DNA of 64,000 nucleotides from the NCBI GenBank assembly GCA_003116975.1, contig BGKB01000193.1, forward strand, positions 1 through 64,000, given 5' to 3'. The notes under the pieces were generated by a model. That model was not told the origin of the DNA and made no database searches. It worked only from the letters and a program-made list of their open reading frames with translations. Below, piece by piece: positions 9,460 to 20,201 of this stretch. How positions within the stretch are numbered: the stretch's first letter is position 1; each line of letters opens with the position of its first letter. Source of the stretch: Aurantiochytrium sp. KH105. Lineage: Eukaryota; Sar; Bigyra; Thraustochytrida; Thraustochytriidae. The position numbers and the translations under genes were made by a program.

Positions 9460-10124
9460 AAGTCGAATCCCTCTGCTATAAGGCTATCGCGAGCGCCCGA
9501 ATCCTTTTTATAAATGAAATGAAATTATCATCTTCATCGTCTTGCCTGCCTTGTGCATGCTTGCATCCTCCATGCTTGCATCCTGCATGCTTACTTGCTT
9601 GCTTGCTTACTTCGACGACAACTACTACGTGCGTAGTCGTATTCCCCCCGGGCCGCATCGCGCGCATCTCGTTCCTTGCAAGCGGTTCCTTGCAAGCACA
9701 GTCGAGCTTGTGCCTGCGTTGCGCAGCGCGCATGCATGCCGCCGGTCGGTCGTTAGGTGAAATGAGTGATGTGATATCAAGGTAGAGTGAGACGCGTGTC
9801 GCAGGCGGTGGTTAGGTGCCCGCCCGCCCGGCGCACGGGGTCTGGCAGAAACGCAACTAGTCGAGCAGCGTCGCGGGCGAGGCACGCTCGGGGGCGCAGC
9901 GGGCGCGGACGCAGCGCCCGGCAAGGGACCGAGCGAGGGAGAGAGGAGGCCGCGGCCGCGGCGCGTGCCCGAGCGCACGAGCGCTCGTGCGTGCGTCAGG
10001 CGGTCGGTCTTCAGGAGGCAGATATCAATCAATCAACCTCGACCCTCGACCTTCGACCCTCGACGGCGAATCCAATCAGTCGAGTCAACCGTGTCCGTGT
10101 CCGTCTCGACGAGGACAGGGAACC
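9460..10124. other. Intergenic upstream of MSH6
   Basis: There is no gene here. The region contains a degenerate TTGCATCC/CTTGCTTG repeat (about 9540-9612), GC-rich leader sequence, and a CCTCGA/CTTCGA tandem repeat (about 10037-10066) just before the MSH6 start. Confidence 0.5.
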
Positions 10125-13100
10125 ATGGCCAAGAAGGGCGGCCTCTTTGCGTTCGGCTTCGGAGCGACCGCGACGCCAAAGCGCACGGGAAACAGTGCCG
10201 GCGGCGATAAGGCGCAGACCGAGGCCAAATCCAAGACGAAGGCAGCACCCTCGTTGACAACAAAGACGACCGAAAAGGTCAAGGTGCAAGAAGAGAAGAA
10301 CCCATCTGTACTCGATGAAGACGACCTCTATATGGCAGCAGCCGAAGCGGCAGAGCGCAAACTTGACAATGGCGTCCGCGTGAACGGGCACCTTACGAAA
10401 AAGATGAAGCTCGATCCTCCTAGATCGACAGCATCGACTGCGAGCGCCGCCAAGTCCACTTCTCCCGCCAAGAGCGAATCTGCCGCGACGCCGCGCAAGG
10501 CCGCCAAAGCCAGCGGGCGCAAAGCCAGCGGGCGCAAGGCCAAGCAACAAACCAAGAAACGCAAGGTTCTCATTGACAGCGACGACGAGGACGAGGACTT
10601 TGCAGAAGCCGACAATGATGATGAGGATGACGAAGACTTTGTGATGGATGCTAACGCTGCCGCGAGCGATGGCGAAGAAGAGCTCGCCGACCTCGTAGAG
10701 AGCAGCGGAAGCGAAGCGGAGCTCGGAAGCGATTGCGACGACGACGACGACGACGATGATGAGCAAGCGTCGCGTTCGAAGAAACGCAAGTCCAAGGTTC
10801 TCCAGAAAAAGAACTCAAGTGTAAACAGCGCAACAAGCGGTCGCTCTACGCCTCTTGTCACGCCGCAAAAGGCACCGAGGTCAAAGTCCATGCAAGCATC
10901 GTCGTCCTTGCGCAACGCTGCTAGTGCATCCAAGAGCTCTGCTCGAAGCCCAACATGGTCGCCCGTTTCGGGTATTTCGGGCCTAGCGACGCCGCCGCCG
11001 CGCAAATTCAACGCAGCTTCCGCTTCCACGGCGCCCTCTTCGCCTCGCGTAGGCGTCATGGATGCCGGAGAGCATGAACACCATTTTCTGCCGTGGCTCA
11101 GCGCGGAAGGAATCCGCGACGCGCAGCGGCGGCGGCCCGACGAGCCCAAGTACAATCCGACCACACTGCATGTGCCGCAAGCGTATTTCGAAGGCAAGGC
11201 GAGCGCTCACTCTGCGCACTTGCAAGCGCGCAAGATCACGCCCGCGATGCGCATTTGGTGGGACTTCAAAGCGCAGCTCCTCGACTGCGTCCTCTTTTAC
11301 AAGGTTGGCAAGTTTTACGAGCTGTACCACATGGACGCCGACACGGGCGTTCGCTATTTGGACCTCATGTACATGAAGGGTGACACCGCGCACTGTGGAT
11401 TCCCAGAGGCGGCCTATGGCAAGTACAGCGAAAAGCTCGTGGCCCTCGGTTTCCGCGTGGCGCGCGTGGAGCAGATCGAAACGCCCGAGATGATGACGCA
11501 GCGCACGGGTAAAAAGACTGGCTGCGTAAGACGCGCCATTTGCTCTGTGCTCAGTCCCGGCACGCGCACCCTTACCGTCCGCGATGGTGACATGAGCGGC
11601 GGCAGCATGTCGCGTGTCCAGTTGCTCGCACTTTACGAGATGCCTTGCAAGGAGACGACAAGCCCTGGTACAGCAGATGTCACCTTTGGACTCTGCCTTG
11701 TGGACCCTACGACGGGTCACTTTTCCATTGGCCAATTCAATGACGCAGCAAATCGCGCGCGCCTGCGCATGCTTCTTGCGCGCGAGAGCGTTGCCGAAGT
11801 CGCGTACTTTCAGGACAATCTCAGCGAAGCCTCAGCCTCTGTCCTGCGGCATATGCTTCCGAACGCCCCTGGGTCCTTTGGCTCCGTACTCCACACTGAA
11901 GTTCCGAGCACGCTGGACGCGACCGGCCGCGAGGCATGTCTCGCACGTGCCAAAATGTGTGCAAAGAACCTGACTCAGCAGCGCAAGCTTTACTTTAAGG
12001 GCGATGGCATTCCTGAAGGAGCTTTGCGCGAGCTTTTCGAGGTCAGCGACTCTGGCGGTCTCTCGCCTCGCAAGGGCCTAGAAGCTTCTGCTGCGGCCCT
12101 CGAGGCCACATGGGAGGTGCTCTCGCGCGCGCTCATTGACTATGATCTCTTTTCCATGCGTCTCTTTCGCATGTACAATCTCCCGGGAACCCATGACGAA
12201 GATAAGGCATCATCCTCGGGTGCCGGTGCTGCTGGTAGCGACGCCGATGCCGGCGACAATGTTGGCGATGATGAGGCGAGTGATGTGGCGCGACCCATGG
12301 TTCTGGATGGCCAGGCCTTGTCGAACCTGGAGGTTTTTGAGAACTCGGCGTCAAAACGTCGTGAAGAAGGAACGCTGATTGCCTTTCTGGACAAGTGCAA
12401 GACCAAGTTCGGCAAACGCCAGCTGCGCGACTGGGTCCGTGAACCCTTGCAGCAGCGCCAAGCCATTCTTCGGCGTCAAAAGATCGTCTCGGCCCTGGTA
12501 GCCATGTGGCAGCAAGACAGCGAAACTCTCACTTCGTTTCGTTCGAGCTTGGGAAGCCTTCCCGACCTGGAGCGTCTTTTGCTGCGTATTCATACCATTG
12601 GGTTGCAAAAGCCAAAGGACCACCCGGACGCTCAGGCCATCCTCTACGATGCCGCCAAGTACAACAAGAGCAAGATCGAGAGCCTCATCAAGTCCCTTCG
12701 AGGAATGGAAAATGCGCAATCCGCTCTTGGGCGATTGGGCGAGGCCATCGAGACGTTGCGTGCGGCCGACAAAGAGACTTTTGGCTGTCTCGAGCGATTT
12801 GTCGTGGCTTCAGATGCCACGCAAGCTTCCTCGCCGCTGAGCCCTCTCGATATGGCGGAAGCCCTCGAATTCTTTCAGCGATCCTTTGACGCCGCCAAGG
12901 CATTGCGACTTGGGGCGATCGTGCCGCGGCCTGGCGTGGCGGCGGGCTACGATGCAGCCATGGCGGAAAAGGAGCGCATTGAAGCTGCCATGGAGGATGC
13001 CTTGCAAAGCGCGCGTGAAGAGCTGGGCGCGCCGCAGAACAAGAGCATCAAGTTCTGGCACCCTGCCACGGCCAAGAACAAGGAGCGCTTTCAGATCGAG

Positions 13101-14252
13101 GTCCCTGACGCGGTTCTGGGACGCGTCGACGCCCCGCGTGGGTGGAAAATGAAGACAAAAAAGAAGGGCTGCCGCCGCTTCCATTCGGCCAAGGTCATCA
13201 AGCTTCTCGACGAGTTTACGCGGGCCGAGATGGCTGTCGAAAACGAAGAGGAGGATGCTACGCGCCAGGTCTTTGAGCGTTTCGATGAGAACCGTGCACT
13301 GTGGGCGCGCGCCGTGCGCGCGGTAGCAGATCTCGACTGTCTTCTTTCCTTGGCTCTCGTGTCGGGCAATGGCACGGACGATGCTCCCATGTGCGTTCCT
13401 GAGATTGTGGGCCCGGATGCCAATGGGCGAGCGATTCTCGAGCTCACCGAGGCGCGCCACCCGTGCGTCGCGGAGCTTCTCGAGCGCGCGGGGACCAGCT
13501 TTGTGCCAAACGACATTGCTGTGGGCGGTGCGCAATCGTGCCTTTTGCTCACGGGTCCCAACATGGGCGGCAAGTCGACCTTGCTTCGGCAGACCTGTAT
13601 TGCCGTCATCATGGCGCAGATCGGCTGCTATGTTCCCGCCGCGCAGTGCCGTCTGACGCCCGCAGATCGCATCTTTACGCGTCTCGGGGCCAGTGACCGC
13701 ATCATGTCTGGTCAATCGACCTTTTTCGTGGAGCTTGATGAGACGGCCACCGTCTTGCATCATGCGACACCGACTTCGCTCGTTATTCTCGATGAGCTTG
13801 GTCGAGGCACCTCCACCTTTGACGGCACGGCCATCGCTGAGGCTGTTGTGGAGCGACTTTGCGCAGTGGATCTGCGCTGCCGCACAATGTTCGCTACGCA
13901 CTATCACTCCCTCGTGCAAGACTGTCAAGAGTTCCCTTGGGTGAAGACTGGGCACATGTCGTACTTTGCGGATAGCGAAAAGGACGTGACCTTTCTCTAC
14001 AAGCTCGTGTCTGGTATCGCGGACAGCCATGGCATGAATGTGGCGCGTCTCGCCAAGCTACCGGAGGCCATCATCGAGGAGGCGCATCAGCAGTCGGAGG
14101 CTTTCCAGCGCAATTTCGCGGCCCAGCAAATTCTTGCCAGCCTTCAAGACCTCGCAAACGCGACGCCTGACGCCAAGACGCCCGAAGGCGAAACCCTTGA
14201 CGCCAAGCTTTTGCAAATCTGGAACCGCGCGCAACGCCTTTTGTCCTCGTGA
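10125..14252 (+). CDS. MSH6: DNA mismatch repair protein MSH6
   Basis: 1375 residues (human MSH6 1360). MSH6 pairs with MSH2 as MutS-alpha and recognises mismatches and small loops. The N-terminal ~330 residues are a disordered, Lys- and Asp-rich tail. The mismatch-binding Phe-x-Glu motif is present as G-K-F-Y-E-L near residue 393. Connector, lever and clamp regions follow. The C-terminal ATPase has Walker A G-P-N-M-G-G-K-S-T (~1144), Walker B/signature D-E-L-G-R-G-T-S-T-F-D (~1222) and a T-H-Y-H box. The extreme N-terminus K-G-G-L-F-A-F-G sits where other MSH6 proteins have the PCNA-binding Q-x-x-L-x-x-F-F and is degenerate. No PWWP domain is seen. The ATG at 10125 lies in GGAACCATGG; upstream in-frame sequence is repeat-rich leader. 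Confidence 0.97.
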   Translation: MAKKGGLFAFGFGATATPKRTGNSAGGDKAQTEAKSKTKAAPSLTTKTTEKVKVQEEKNPSVLDEDDLYMAAAEAAERKLDNGVRVNGHLTKKMKLDPPRSTASTASAAKSTSPAKSESAATPRKAAKASGRKASGRKAKQQTKKRKVLIDSDDEDEDFAEADNDDEDDEDFVMDANAAASDGEEELADLVESSGSEAELGSDCDDDDDDDDEQASRSKKRKSKVLQKKNSSVNSATSGRSTPLVTPQKAPRSKSMQASSSLRNAASASKSSARSPTWSPVSGISGLATPPPRKFNAASASTAPSSPRVGVMDAGEHEHHFLPWLSAEGIRDAQRRRPDEPKYNPTTLHVPQAYFEGKASAHSAHLQARKITPAMRIWWDFKAQLLDCVLFYKVGKFYELYHMDADTGVRYLDLMYMKGDTAHCGFPEAAYGKYSEKLVALGFRVARVEQIETPEMMTQRTGKKTGCVRRAICSVLSPGTRTLTVRDGDMSGGSMSRVQLLALYEMPCKETTSPGTADVTFGLCLVDPTTGHFSIGQFNDAANRARLRMLLARESVAEVAYFQDNLSEASASVLRHMLPNAPGSFGSVLHTEVPSTLDATGREACLARAKMCAKNLTQQRKLYFKGDGIPEGALRELFEVSDSGGLSPRKGLEASAAALEATWEVLSRALIDYDLFSMRLFRMYNLPGTHDEDKASSSGAGAAGSDADAGDNVGDDEASDVARPMVLDGQALSNLEVFENSASKRREEGTLIAFLDKCKTKFGKRQLRDWVREPLQQRQAILRRQKIVSALVAMWQQDSETLTSFRSSLGSLPDLERLLLRIHTIGLQKPKDHPDAQAILYDAAKYNKSKIESLIKSLRGMENAQSALGRLGEAIETLRAADKETFGCLERFVVASDATQASSPLSPLDMAEALEFFQRSFDAAKALRLGAIVPRPGVAAGYDAAMAEKERIEAAMEDALQSAREELGAPQNKSIKFWHPATAKNKERFQIEVPDAVLGRVDAPRGWKMKTKKKGCRRFHSAKVIKLLDEFTRAEMAVENEEEDATRQVFERFDENRALWARAVRAVADLDCLLSLALVSGNGTDDAPMCVPEIVGPDANGRAILELTEARHPCVAELLERAGTSFVPNDIAVGGAQSCLLLTGPNMGGKSTLLRQTCIAVIMAQIGCYVPAAQCRLTPADRIFTRLGASDRIMSGQSTFFVELDETATVLHHATPTSLVILDELGRGTSTFDGTAIAEAVVERLCAVDLRCRTMFATHYHSLVQDCQEFPWVKTGHMSYFADSEKDVTFLYKLVSGIADSHGMNVARLAKLPEAIIEEAHQQSEAFQRNFAAQQILASLQDLANATPDAKTPEGETLDAKLLQIWNRAQRLLSS

Positions 14253-15019
14253 GGTGATAGATGATACGTGCCTGCTGCTTGCTAGCTTGCTAGCTTGCGT
14301 GCCTTCCTGCCTCTCTGTCTGGCTGGACAGGGCCCCATCGTAGTATAAGAGCATAAAAGAGCCATGGAAAAAAGCAAACACACCACGATTCAGTCATGAC
14401 CAGACCAACAAATGCCCGCTCGACAACTCCGTGGCCGTCACGCCCAGCTCTCCGCGCTTCTTCCACGGCAGTTCTCCCCGTTCTTCGCCCCTCCTCCGAG
14501 CGACAGCGAGCGGCAGCGAATCAACTGTGAGGTGCTTGACATGAGCGAGCGACCATCGGCGCAACTTCGCCGCGTACGCCACGCTTCTCCTTCCCCCCCC
14601 CCCCCGCCTCCCCGAGGTGCAAGAGCAAGAGCAAGAGCGACACGAGCACGCGGAGAGAAGCACAGAAGCGCTGCAGGAGCAATAGCATCCAACAGCAAGC
14701 AAGCAATGTTGACTCGCGGCGGAGAGGTCCGAAGAAGCTGAGAGACGAGCTGAGTCCGCGCAATTCTCAACGCGACTCTGCAGCTGCTGCTCGCAGTCGG
14801 GAACGCCAGGCAGCGCAGCGGTCGGAGCCCGACGCGGGAACCCACGCCGCCGCGCCTTCTCCTCCTCGTCTCGCCGCAGCGCGACGACCTCACGGCGCCG
14901 CGAGCTCGACTCTCAGCGCACAGCCTTGAGGCTGTCGACCGCGCCTTCCTGTCGTCCCAGCCCGGCCCGACGCCTGCGCCTGCGAGCCCCGCCGCGTCAG
15001 CGTCCCGACCGAGACCATA

Positions 15020-15109
15020 AGATGCGATCGAGATGAGATGCGATCGAGATGAGATCGAGATGAGTTGAGATGAGATGAGACCGAGACGAGTTGAGATGAG
15101 ATGAGATCG
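15020..15109. repeat. (GAGAT/CGAGAT)n degenerate tandem repeat
   Basis: About 90 bp of imperfect GAGATGAGATCGAGAT units, with no coding context. Confidence 0.85.
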
Positions 15110-15540
15110 ACCTCCAGCGTGCACTGCTTGTGCGTGCATACGCGCGTCCGCATCACTCCGCGCCGCCTTCAAGCTTCGGGGAACGAACGGGCTCGCCCCC
15201 CGCGCTTGCTTCCGCGTGCCACGCCGTCGCGCGTCCGTCCATCCACCCTCCGAAGCGAGGCGAGCGTCGGCCGCGCGGCTGCTGTCGTCCGCCGGCGTTG
15301 CGGCCTGTGCTGGGCTAGCAGCTGTGCTGCAGCGAGGCGGGAGCGAGCGGTGCGTGCATCATGCATCTTCCCCAACTTGGGACTTCTTGCCTTCGACAGG
15401 TCGTCATGACGCTCAGCCTAGCTAAGGAAATGGAAGCCAAGGGGAAAGAAAGAAAGGGTGCGCGCCGCGCGGTGGGGACACCACTGTGGTGGACGGCGTG
15501 GGGATGGCGACTGGGACCTCTCGCGCCGGACCACTATAAT

Positions 15541-15604
15541 CATCACCATTACCACCACCACCATCATCATCATCTTCTTCTTCTTCTTCTTCTTCTTCTT
15601 CTTG
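15541..15604. repeat. (CAT/CAC)n followed by (CTT)n triplet tract
   Basis: CATCACCATTACCACC-type triplets pass directly into about ten CTT units. The tract is intergenic. Confidence 0.9.
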
Positions 15605-16374
15605 ACGTCGTTCGCCGGTGAACAAACGATGGCTTGGCGTTGCGGTGCGCTGCGACAGCGACAGCGACCGTGGCGAGCCCCGTTCTAAGGCGTGGCCGCG
15701 AGGTCCTGTTTTTCGGGCCTGCGAGCCTCCTTGTGTTGCGGAAAGGGTCGGTCCATGACAGCTGCTGCTGGCTGCAGACCGAGGAGAGGCTCCGCTGGCG
15801 TGACATAAGACTGACAATAATACTACAAGCTTACGCAAGACTCGCTGTCGGCTGCGGCAGCGGCATCGGGAGCGGGCGTCCGCCTTCTTGGCACGAGTGC
15901 TTTCGCGTGCGTTTGCTCCTGCTTTGTGCTGAAAACTGTTTCTGTCGCATGATGCCTGCTCGACAGCGACGGCGAGCGGCCAAAGAAGAAGGAGAGAAGC
16001 TCATGAGGTCAGAGAGTACCGCGATAATCGGAGCGCGGTAAGGTGAATGTCGTGCAATGATGCTCAGCGGCCACGCCCGTCCAGGGAGGAGGGACATGAG
16101 GCCCACTGCCAATGACGGACTGCCTGAGCGGCGAAGCTCAAGAGCGCGCCAACGAGGACACTTCGTCGTCGTCGTCCTCCTCAGAGTCGGTCCGTCGTAG
16201 ACAGGGTAGGTCCGCACGCACTAATAAAAGTGCTGTCGAGGAGGAGCCGCCGGCGGAGCGACCGCGGACCAAGGTCAAGCAAATCGCCAACCCAACCGCA
16301 AATCATAAACCAGATCGAGCAATAAGATACGAAGGAAGGTAACTAGTTAGGTAACGTAGCAACAACAAGCAAAG

Positions 16375-17454
16375 ATGGGCAAGGTCGCAGCTCTTGCCGC
16401 CCCGAAGCCGGGCGCCGATCTCGAGTGGCACGAGGTGGAGCGCCGCGAAGTGCATGACGATGATGTCGAGGTCGAGATCAAGTACAGTGGCATCTGCGGC
16501 AGCGACCTGCACCAGGTCCGCTCCGAGTGGGGAGACAACTCAGAAATGTTCCCCATGTGCCCCGGACACGAAATGGTCGGCGTTGTCAAGAGCGTCGGCA
16601 AGAACGTGACCAAGTTCAAGGAAGGCGACCTTGCGGGCGTGGGCAACTTTGTAGATAGCTGCAGGGAGTGCGGACCCTGCAAGGCTGGCGATGAGCACCT
16701 TTGTAACGAGGGCTTCGTCTTCACCTACGCCGGCAAGATGAAGTACGACCATTCGCCGTGCAAGGGCGAGGTCACCCAGGGAGGTTACTCGGCCTCCATT
16801 GTATGCAACGAGCGCTACGTCGTTTCCATCCCCAAGAACCTCGACCTCTCCAAGGTAGCCCCCGTGCTCTGTGCCGGTATTACCGTCTTCTCCCCGCTCA
16901 ACCACTACGGCCTCAAGGAGGGCATGAAGTTTGGCGTCGCCGGTCTCGGTGGCCTCGGCCACATGGCCGTCAAGTTCGCCAACGCCATGGGCGCCAAGGT
17001 TGTCGTGCTCTCGCGCGGCACCAAGAAGAAGGACGACGCCCTCGAACTCGGCGCCCACGAATACCTCGACTCGACCGATGAGGATGCCATGAAGGAAGCA
17101 GCTGGATCCTTCGACTTTATCCTCGACACCATCTCGGCCAAGCACGCTGTCGCCGACTACCTTCCCCTTCTTGTCGCCGACGGTAAGCTTATCAATGTCG
17201 GTATGGCCCCCGAGCCTCTCGAAGTCCCTTCCATGGCGCTCGCCTTCAAGCGTCTCGTATACGCTGGCAGCCTCATCGGCGGCATGAAGGAGCTCCAGGA
17301 GTGCCTCGACTTTTGCGGAAAGCACGAGATTCACCCGGAGGTCGAGCTCATCTCCTGCGACAAGGTCAACGAGGCCTACAAGCGCGTCGACAACGCGGAT
17401 GTCCGCTTCCGCTTCGTCATGGACATGAGCACGCTCAAGAAGCCCGAAGAGTAA
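16375..17454 (+). CDS. Zinc- and NADP(H)-dependent alcohol dehydrogenase, cinnamyl-alcohol-dehydrogenase type
   Basis: 359 residues, a medium-chain dehydrogenase/reductase that interconverts aldehydes and primary alcohols. Catalytic zinc ligands are C41 (G-I-C-G-S-D-L-H), H65-E66 (P-G-H-E) and C166. Structural zinc is bound by C96, C99, C102 and C110. The Rossmann loop is G-V-A-G-L-G-G-L-G (187-195). The segment S-R-G-T-K-K-K after the second strand, with Ser/Arg/Lys rather than Asp, fits NADP(H) preference as in the CAD/YahK family. No targeting signal is evident, so it is probably cytosolic. Codons are almost all C- or G-ending (AAG, GCC, CTC), more strongly than in neighbours, which suggests high expression. 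Substrate cannot be told from sequence. Confidence 0.95.
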   Translation: MGKVAALAAPKPGADLEWHEVERREVHDDDVEVEIKYSGICGSDLHQVRSEWGDNSEMFPMCPGHEMVGVVKSVGKNVTKFKEGDLAGVGNFVDSCRECGPCKAGDEHLCNEGFVFTYAGKMKYDHSPCKGEVTQGGYSASIVCNERYVVSIPKNLDLSKVAPVLCAGITVFSPLNHYGLKEGMKFGVAGLGGLGHMAVKFANAMGAKVVVLSRGTKKKDDALELGAHEYLDSTDEDAMKEAAGSFDFILDTISAKHAVADYLPLLVADGKLINVGMAPEPLEVPSMALAFKRLVYAGSLIGGMKELQECLDFCGKHEIHPEVELISCDKVNEAYKRVDNADVRFRFVMDMSTLKKPEE

Positions 17455-17525
17455 AGTACAAGTAGCCTATTCAGAATTTTATAAAGTCTATCCACAAACC
17501 AAAATCAATCATGCGTAGCTCACGC

Positions 17526-20201
17526 TCATCTGAACCGAATATCCAAAGCAGACTGTTTACCATTGTTCCAAACGTACCCGAGAAGTCCCGTTTCTGCCTG
17601 GGCACTACTCGCCTCTGCAAAAAACGGTGCAGGTGCCTCGTCACATTCCATATGCTCTGCAAATCCGGACACAAGGACGTGCGCAGCATTGATTCGCAAA
17701 AAGTCTAGGCTCGGAATCCGTGCAAGTTGCTCGAGCGTTACTTGCGAGCAAAGGCTCCTTACATCAGCGCCTATTTCCAATCGACGCAGCGCTTTCGGAG
17801 ACGCTCGTGCCACTGATGACGAAGTCGACAAAGAGGAGGCGGCGGACTGAGGCGATGCACTGAGAAGGTCCACCAAACGCTTCCAGTCAAATACGTTTAC
17901 ATCCGCAATTCGAAGTTCCGTCCATGTCCCGCCCAAAAGGTCTGCCATAAAGTCACCATTGGAAGCAATTTGACAGATTCGCGAGTTCCCATTCAAATTG
18001 AGGCGCCGCGCAATGCCCCGAGCACCAAGAATTTCCTTTCCAACGACGGGATCCAAATCGCAGTGAGAAATATCCAAGAGGTCCATCTCACGTGCGTCAT
18101 TTGCCTGTTGTAGCAAATGCTTGATATCCGCTGTATCCTGCAAAAAGTCCTTGCAATGACTAACATCTAGTACTTCGAGTCGCGCCACTCGTGGTCCGTA
18201 TGCCTTCACGCTCGCCAGAGACCAGGCCTGGACAAAAACATGGTCAGACCTTCCTCGTGCTCGGGCCATAGAAATTGATGTCACAGACTTATTCGCCAAG
18301 AGACTTGCGAGCAAATGGCTGAAATGCTGCTGATGCAGGAAACGGCAATCGCAAAAAGAAACCTCTTGGAGCTTTGGGCTTCGCACAAGAGCACTGGCAA
18401 CAAGCTTTACGGCTTCTGTCAGCGCAACACACGGCTCGTTGGTATGTTCGATAGAATCATTGAGACGTAGGACTCGCAACGTGGACAGCCGGTCCACCGC
18501 AGCAGCCAAGGCTTCCGAGGATCCAATTACGCTTCCAAAAATCGGCAAGTGCGAGAGCGCCAGGACTTCCAGCCGAACAGGGAGTGCCTCGAGGCAGTCC
18601 ACGAGTTCACTCGGGCCAAGTCCTGTACCCGAAAGATCCAGATCGCGCAAGCCATCAATGCACGCGAGGCTCCGAGGAAGTCGTGGCGCGAGACTGCTCA
18701 ACGCGTTGAGGGAAATATCAAGTTTTTTTGCCCGTGCTTCAGACATGAAGACACTTGGCAACACCAGACAAAGATCCTTTGCGTCCATGCCCAATGCGCA
18801 CAGATTAGCCGCGCCATCGGGATGTCGTTGCAGACCGCTTGCCGAGGGTATATGTTTTCTCTCTTCCACCCAAGACTCGTCCTGCATTGCAATCTCCGCA
18901 GGAGGCGGAATGCGAATGACGATGTCGAGCTCTTCCTTGAGCTGCTGCGACCAATCGGCCCGTTTCTTCATGAGGTCCTGCGCGGTCCCAAGAAGAGTGC
19001 GCTTGCGCAAGCCATCCTTGTGGATCTTGTACTGCAGTCGGGCTTGCAAAACGATCATTTTGGAAAAGGATCTCTCGGTGCCGGCTTCAGCAAGCGCGCG
19101 AAGAGTGTCTGTGTCCTTGCGCGGAAGCATCTCACCATCTACCTCTTGCTGGATATCGACAATCTCGTATTTGCGGCCCGTGACTCGAAAGAGAATTGTG
19201 CGCGCAAGCTGTCGGACCACTCGCAAGGTATCGGCCCCGATGATGCGCATGCGTTTCTTTCTTGTACCCAACGCTTCTTCCACGCGTCGTCTGGCAAGAT
19301 CCTTGTCGTCTCCAAAACGTTTGGGATCATACGCTGCAATGGCGAGAGGAAAGAGGCCCAGATCGAGCCAGACAATGTGGAAAAACGGCGCTGGATCCCG
19401 TCTGACTCGGTCTGTGCGCGACGCAGACAAAGCGTTCTTTAGGCCATCAGATTGAGATTTCGCTCTCTCGTCTCGAGAACGTTGGGACCCCCCGTTCGAG
19501 GCGGCCCGAACCAATGAGGCGTTCTCGTTTTTCTCAAGCTGCTGCTTTTCTCGCAACTTTGTGGCCTCTTGATCCTGCTGCAGGGCCTCCTTGGCGCCAG
19601 GTACAATCTTGCACAAGAACTTGAGATCCTTTTCGAGACGTTCGCACTGGTCTGCGCAAGCGTGCAGAGATTCATCGAACTCATTGAGGGCTGTGGAAAT
19701 GCGATCAAGCTCGTGGTAGAGCTGGTCCGTGGAGAGGGTCGCCTGCTCTGTCGCAACCGGGCTGGCGGCATTCGCCCCCACTTTGCGCCGTTTGAGGCGT
19801 GGAAGCGAGCGGTACATCGCATCGCCGACCTCGACGCCGTCCGGGGCGTCCGCAAAGGGGCCCTGGAGACGGCCAAACTTGGCCATGCAGATTTCGCAGT
19901 TCTTGCCCTTGTCCGCCCCATGGCAGCAGCTGCCCCCGAGCCGGAGTCTCTTGCAGAGCCGGTCGCAGGCCTCGAGCTCCTCCTGGATGCCCGCGAGGAC
20001 GTCGCGGAAGCAGCGCACGCCGCGCACGCTGCGCGGCTGCTCGCGGAGGCAGTCGTCGGCCAGGCGCGCGCATGCCTCCACGCGCGTGCCCAGCGACCGC
20101 ACCCTCGACCCCAGCCTGCTCAGCTCGCTCGCGTCGCCGCCGCCCAGCCGCGCCCCCGCCACCAGCCGCGACAGCGCCGCCGCCGCCGCCTCGCGCTCCA
20201 T
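17526..20201 (-). CDS. Leucine-rich-repeat protein, unknown role
   Basis: 891 residues from the ATG at 20201. The N-terminal ~110 residues are Ala/Arg-rich and helical, followed by a short Cys cluster (C-C-H-G-A-D-K-G-K-N-C-E-I-C near residue 95). A helical segment spans roughly 170-260, then a globular block. From about residue 480 to 830 there are leucine-rich repeats of the ribonuclease-inhibitor type, with motifs like L-D-L-S-G-T-G-L, L-E-V-L-D-V-S-H-C and L-L-D-I-S-H-C-D-L. Such repeats bind proteins. I recognise no NACHT, F-box or kinase domain, so no pathway is assigned. The stop lies 71 bp from the stop of the convergent alcohol dehydrogenase gene, so 3' UTRs probably overlap. Its promoter contains a transposon insertion. 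Confidence 0.85.
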   Translation of the reverse strand: MEREAAAAALSRLVAGARLGGGDASELSRLGSRVRSLGTRVEACARLADDCLREQPRSVRGVRCFRDVLAGIQEELEACDRLCKRLRLGGSCCHGADKGKNCEICMAKFGRLQGPFADAPDGVEVGDAMYRSLPRLKRRKVGANAASPVATEQATLSTDQLYHELDRISTALNEFDESLHACADQCERLEKDLKFLCKIVPGAKEALQQDQEATKLREKQQLEKNENASLVRAASNGGSQRSRDERAKSQSDGLKNALSASRTDRVRRDPAPFFHIVWLDLGLFPLAIAAYDPKRFGDDKDLARRRVEEALGTRKKRMRIIGADTLRVVRQLARTILFRVTGRKYEIVDIQQEVDGEMLPRKDTDTLRALAEAGTERSFSKMIVLQARLQYKIHKDGLRKRTLLGTAQDLMKKRADWSQQLKEELDIVIRIPPPAEIAMQDESWVEERKHIPSASGLQRHPDGAANLCALGMDAKDLCLVLPSVFMSEARAKKLDISLNALSSLAPRLPRSLACIDGLRDLDLSGTGLGPSELVDCLEALPVRLEVLALSHLPIFGSVIGSSEALAAAVDRLSTLRVLRLNDSIEHTNEPCVALTEAVKLVASALVRSPKLQEVSFCDCRFLHQQHFSHLLASLLANKSVTSISMARARGRSDHVFVQAWSLASVKAYGPRVARLEVLDVSHCKDFLQDTADIKHLLQQANDAREMDLLDISHCDLDPVVGKEILGARGIARRLNLNGNSRICQIASNGDFMADLLGGTWTELRIADVNVFDWKRLVDLLSASPQSAASSLSTSSSVARASPKALRRLEIGADVRSLCSQVTLEQLARIPSLDFLRINAAHVLVSGFAEHMECDEAPAPFFAEASSAQAETGLLGYVWNNGKQSALDIRFR

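Larger units (their letters stand above)
14253..16374. other. 2.1-kb gene-free region with microsatellites
   Basis: I find no credible gene. Open frames here are Arg/Ser-rich and have no family features. The region has a C10-11 run (~14596), short AGAGCA repeats (14617-14645), a GAGAT-type tract (15020-15109) and a CAT/CTT triplet tract (15541-15604). Its right end must include the promoter of the alcohol dehydrogenase gene. Confidence 0.5.

Noticed and set aside
14438-15172. 244-codon minus-strand open frame and neighbours in the 14253-16374 gap
   Set aside because: Ser/Arg-rich sequence built on GAGAT and AGAGC repeats, with overlapping frames equally open.
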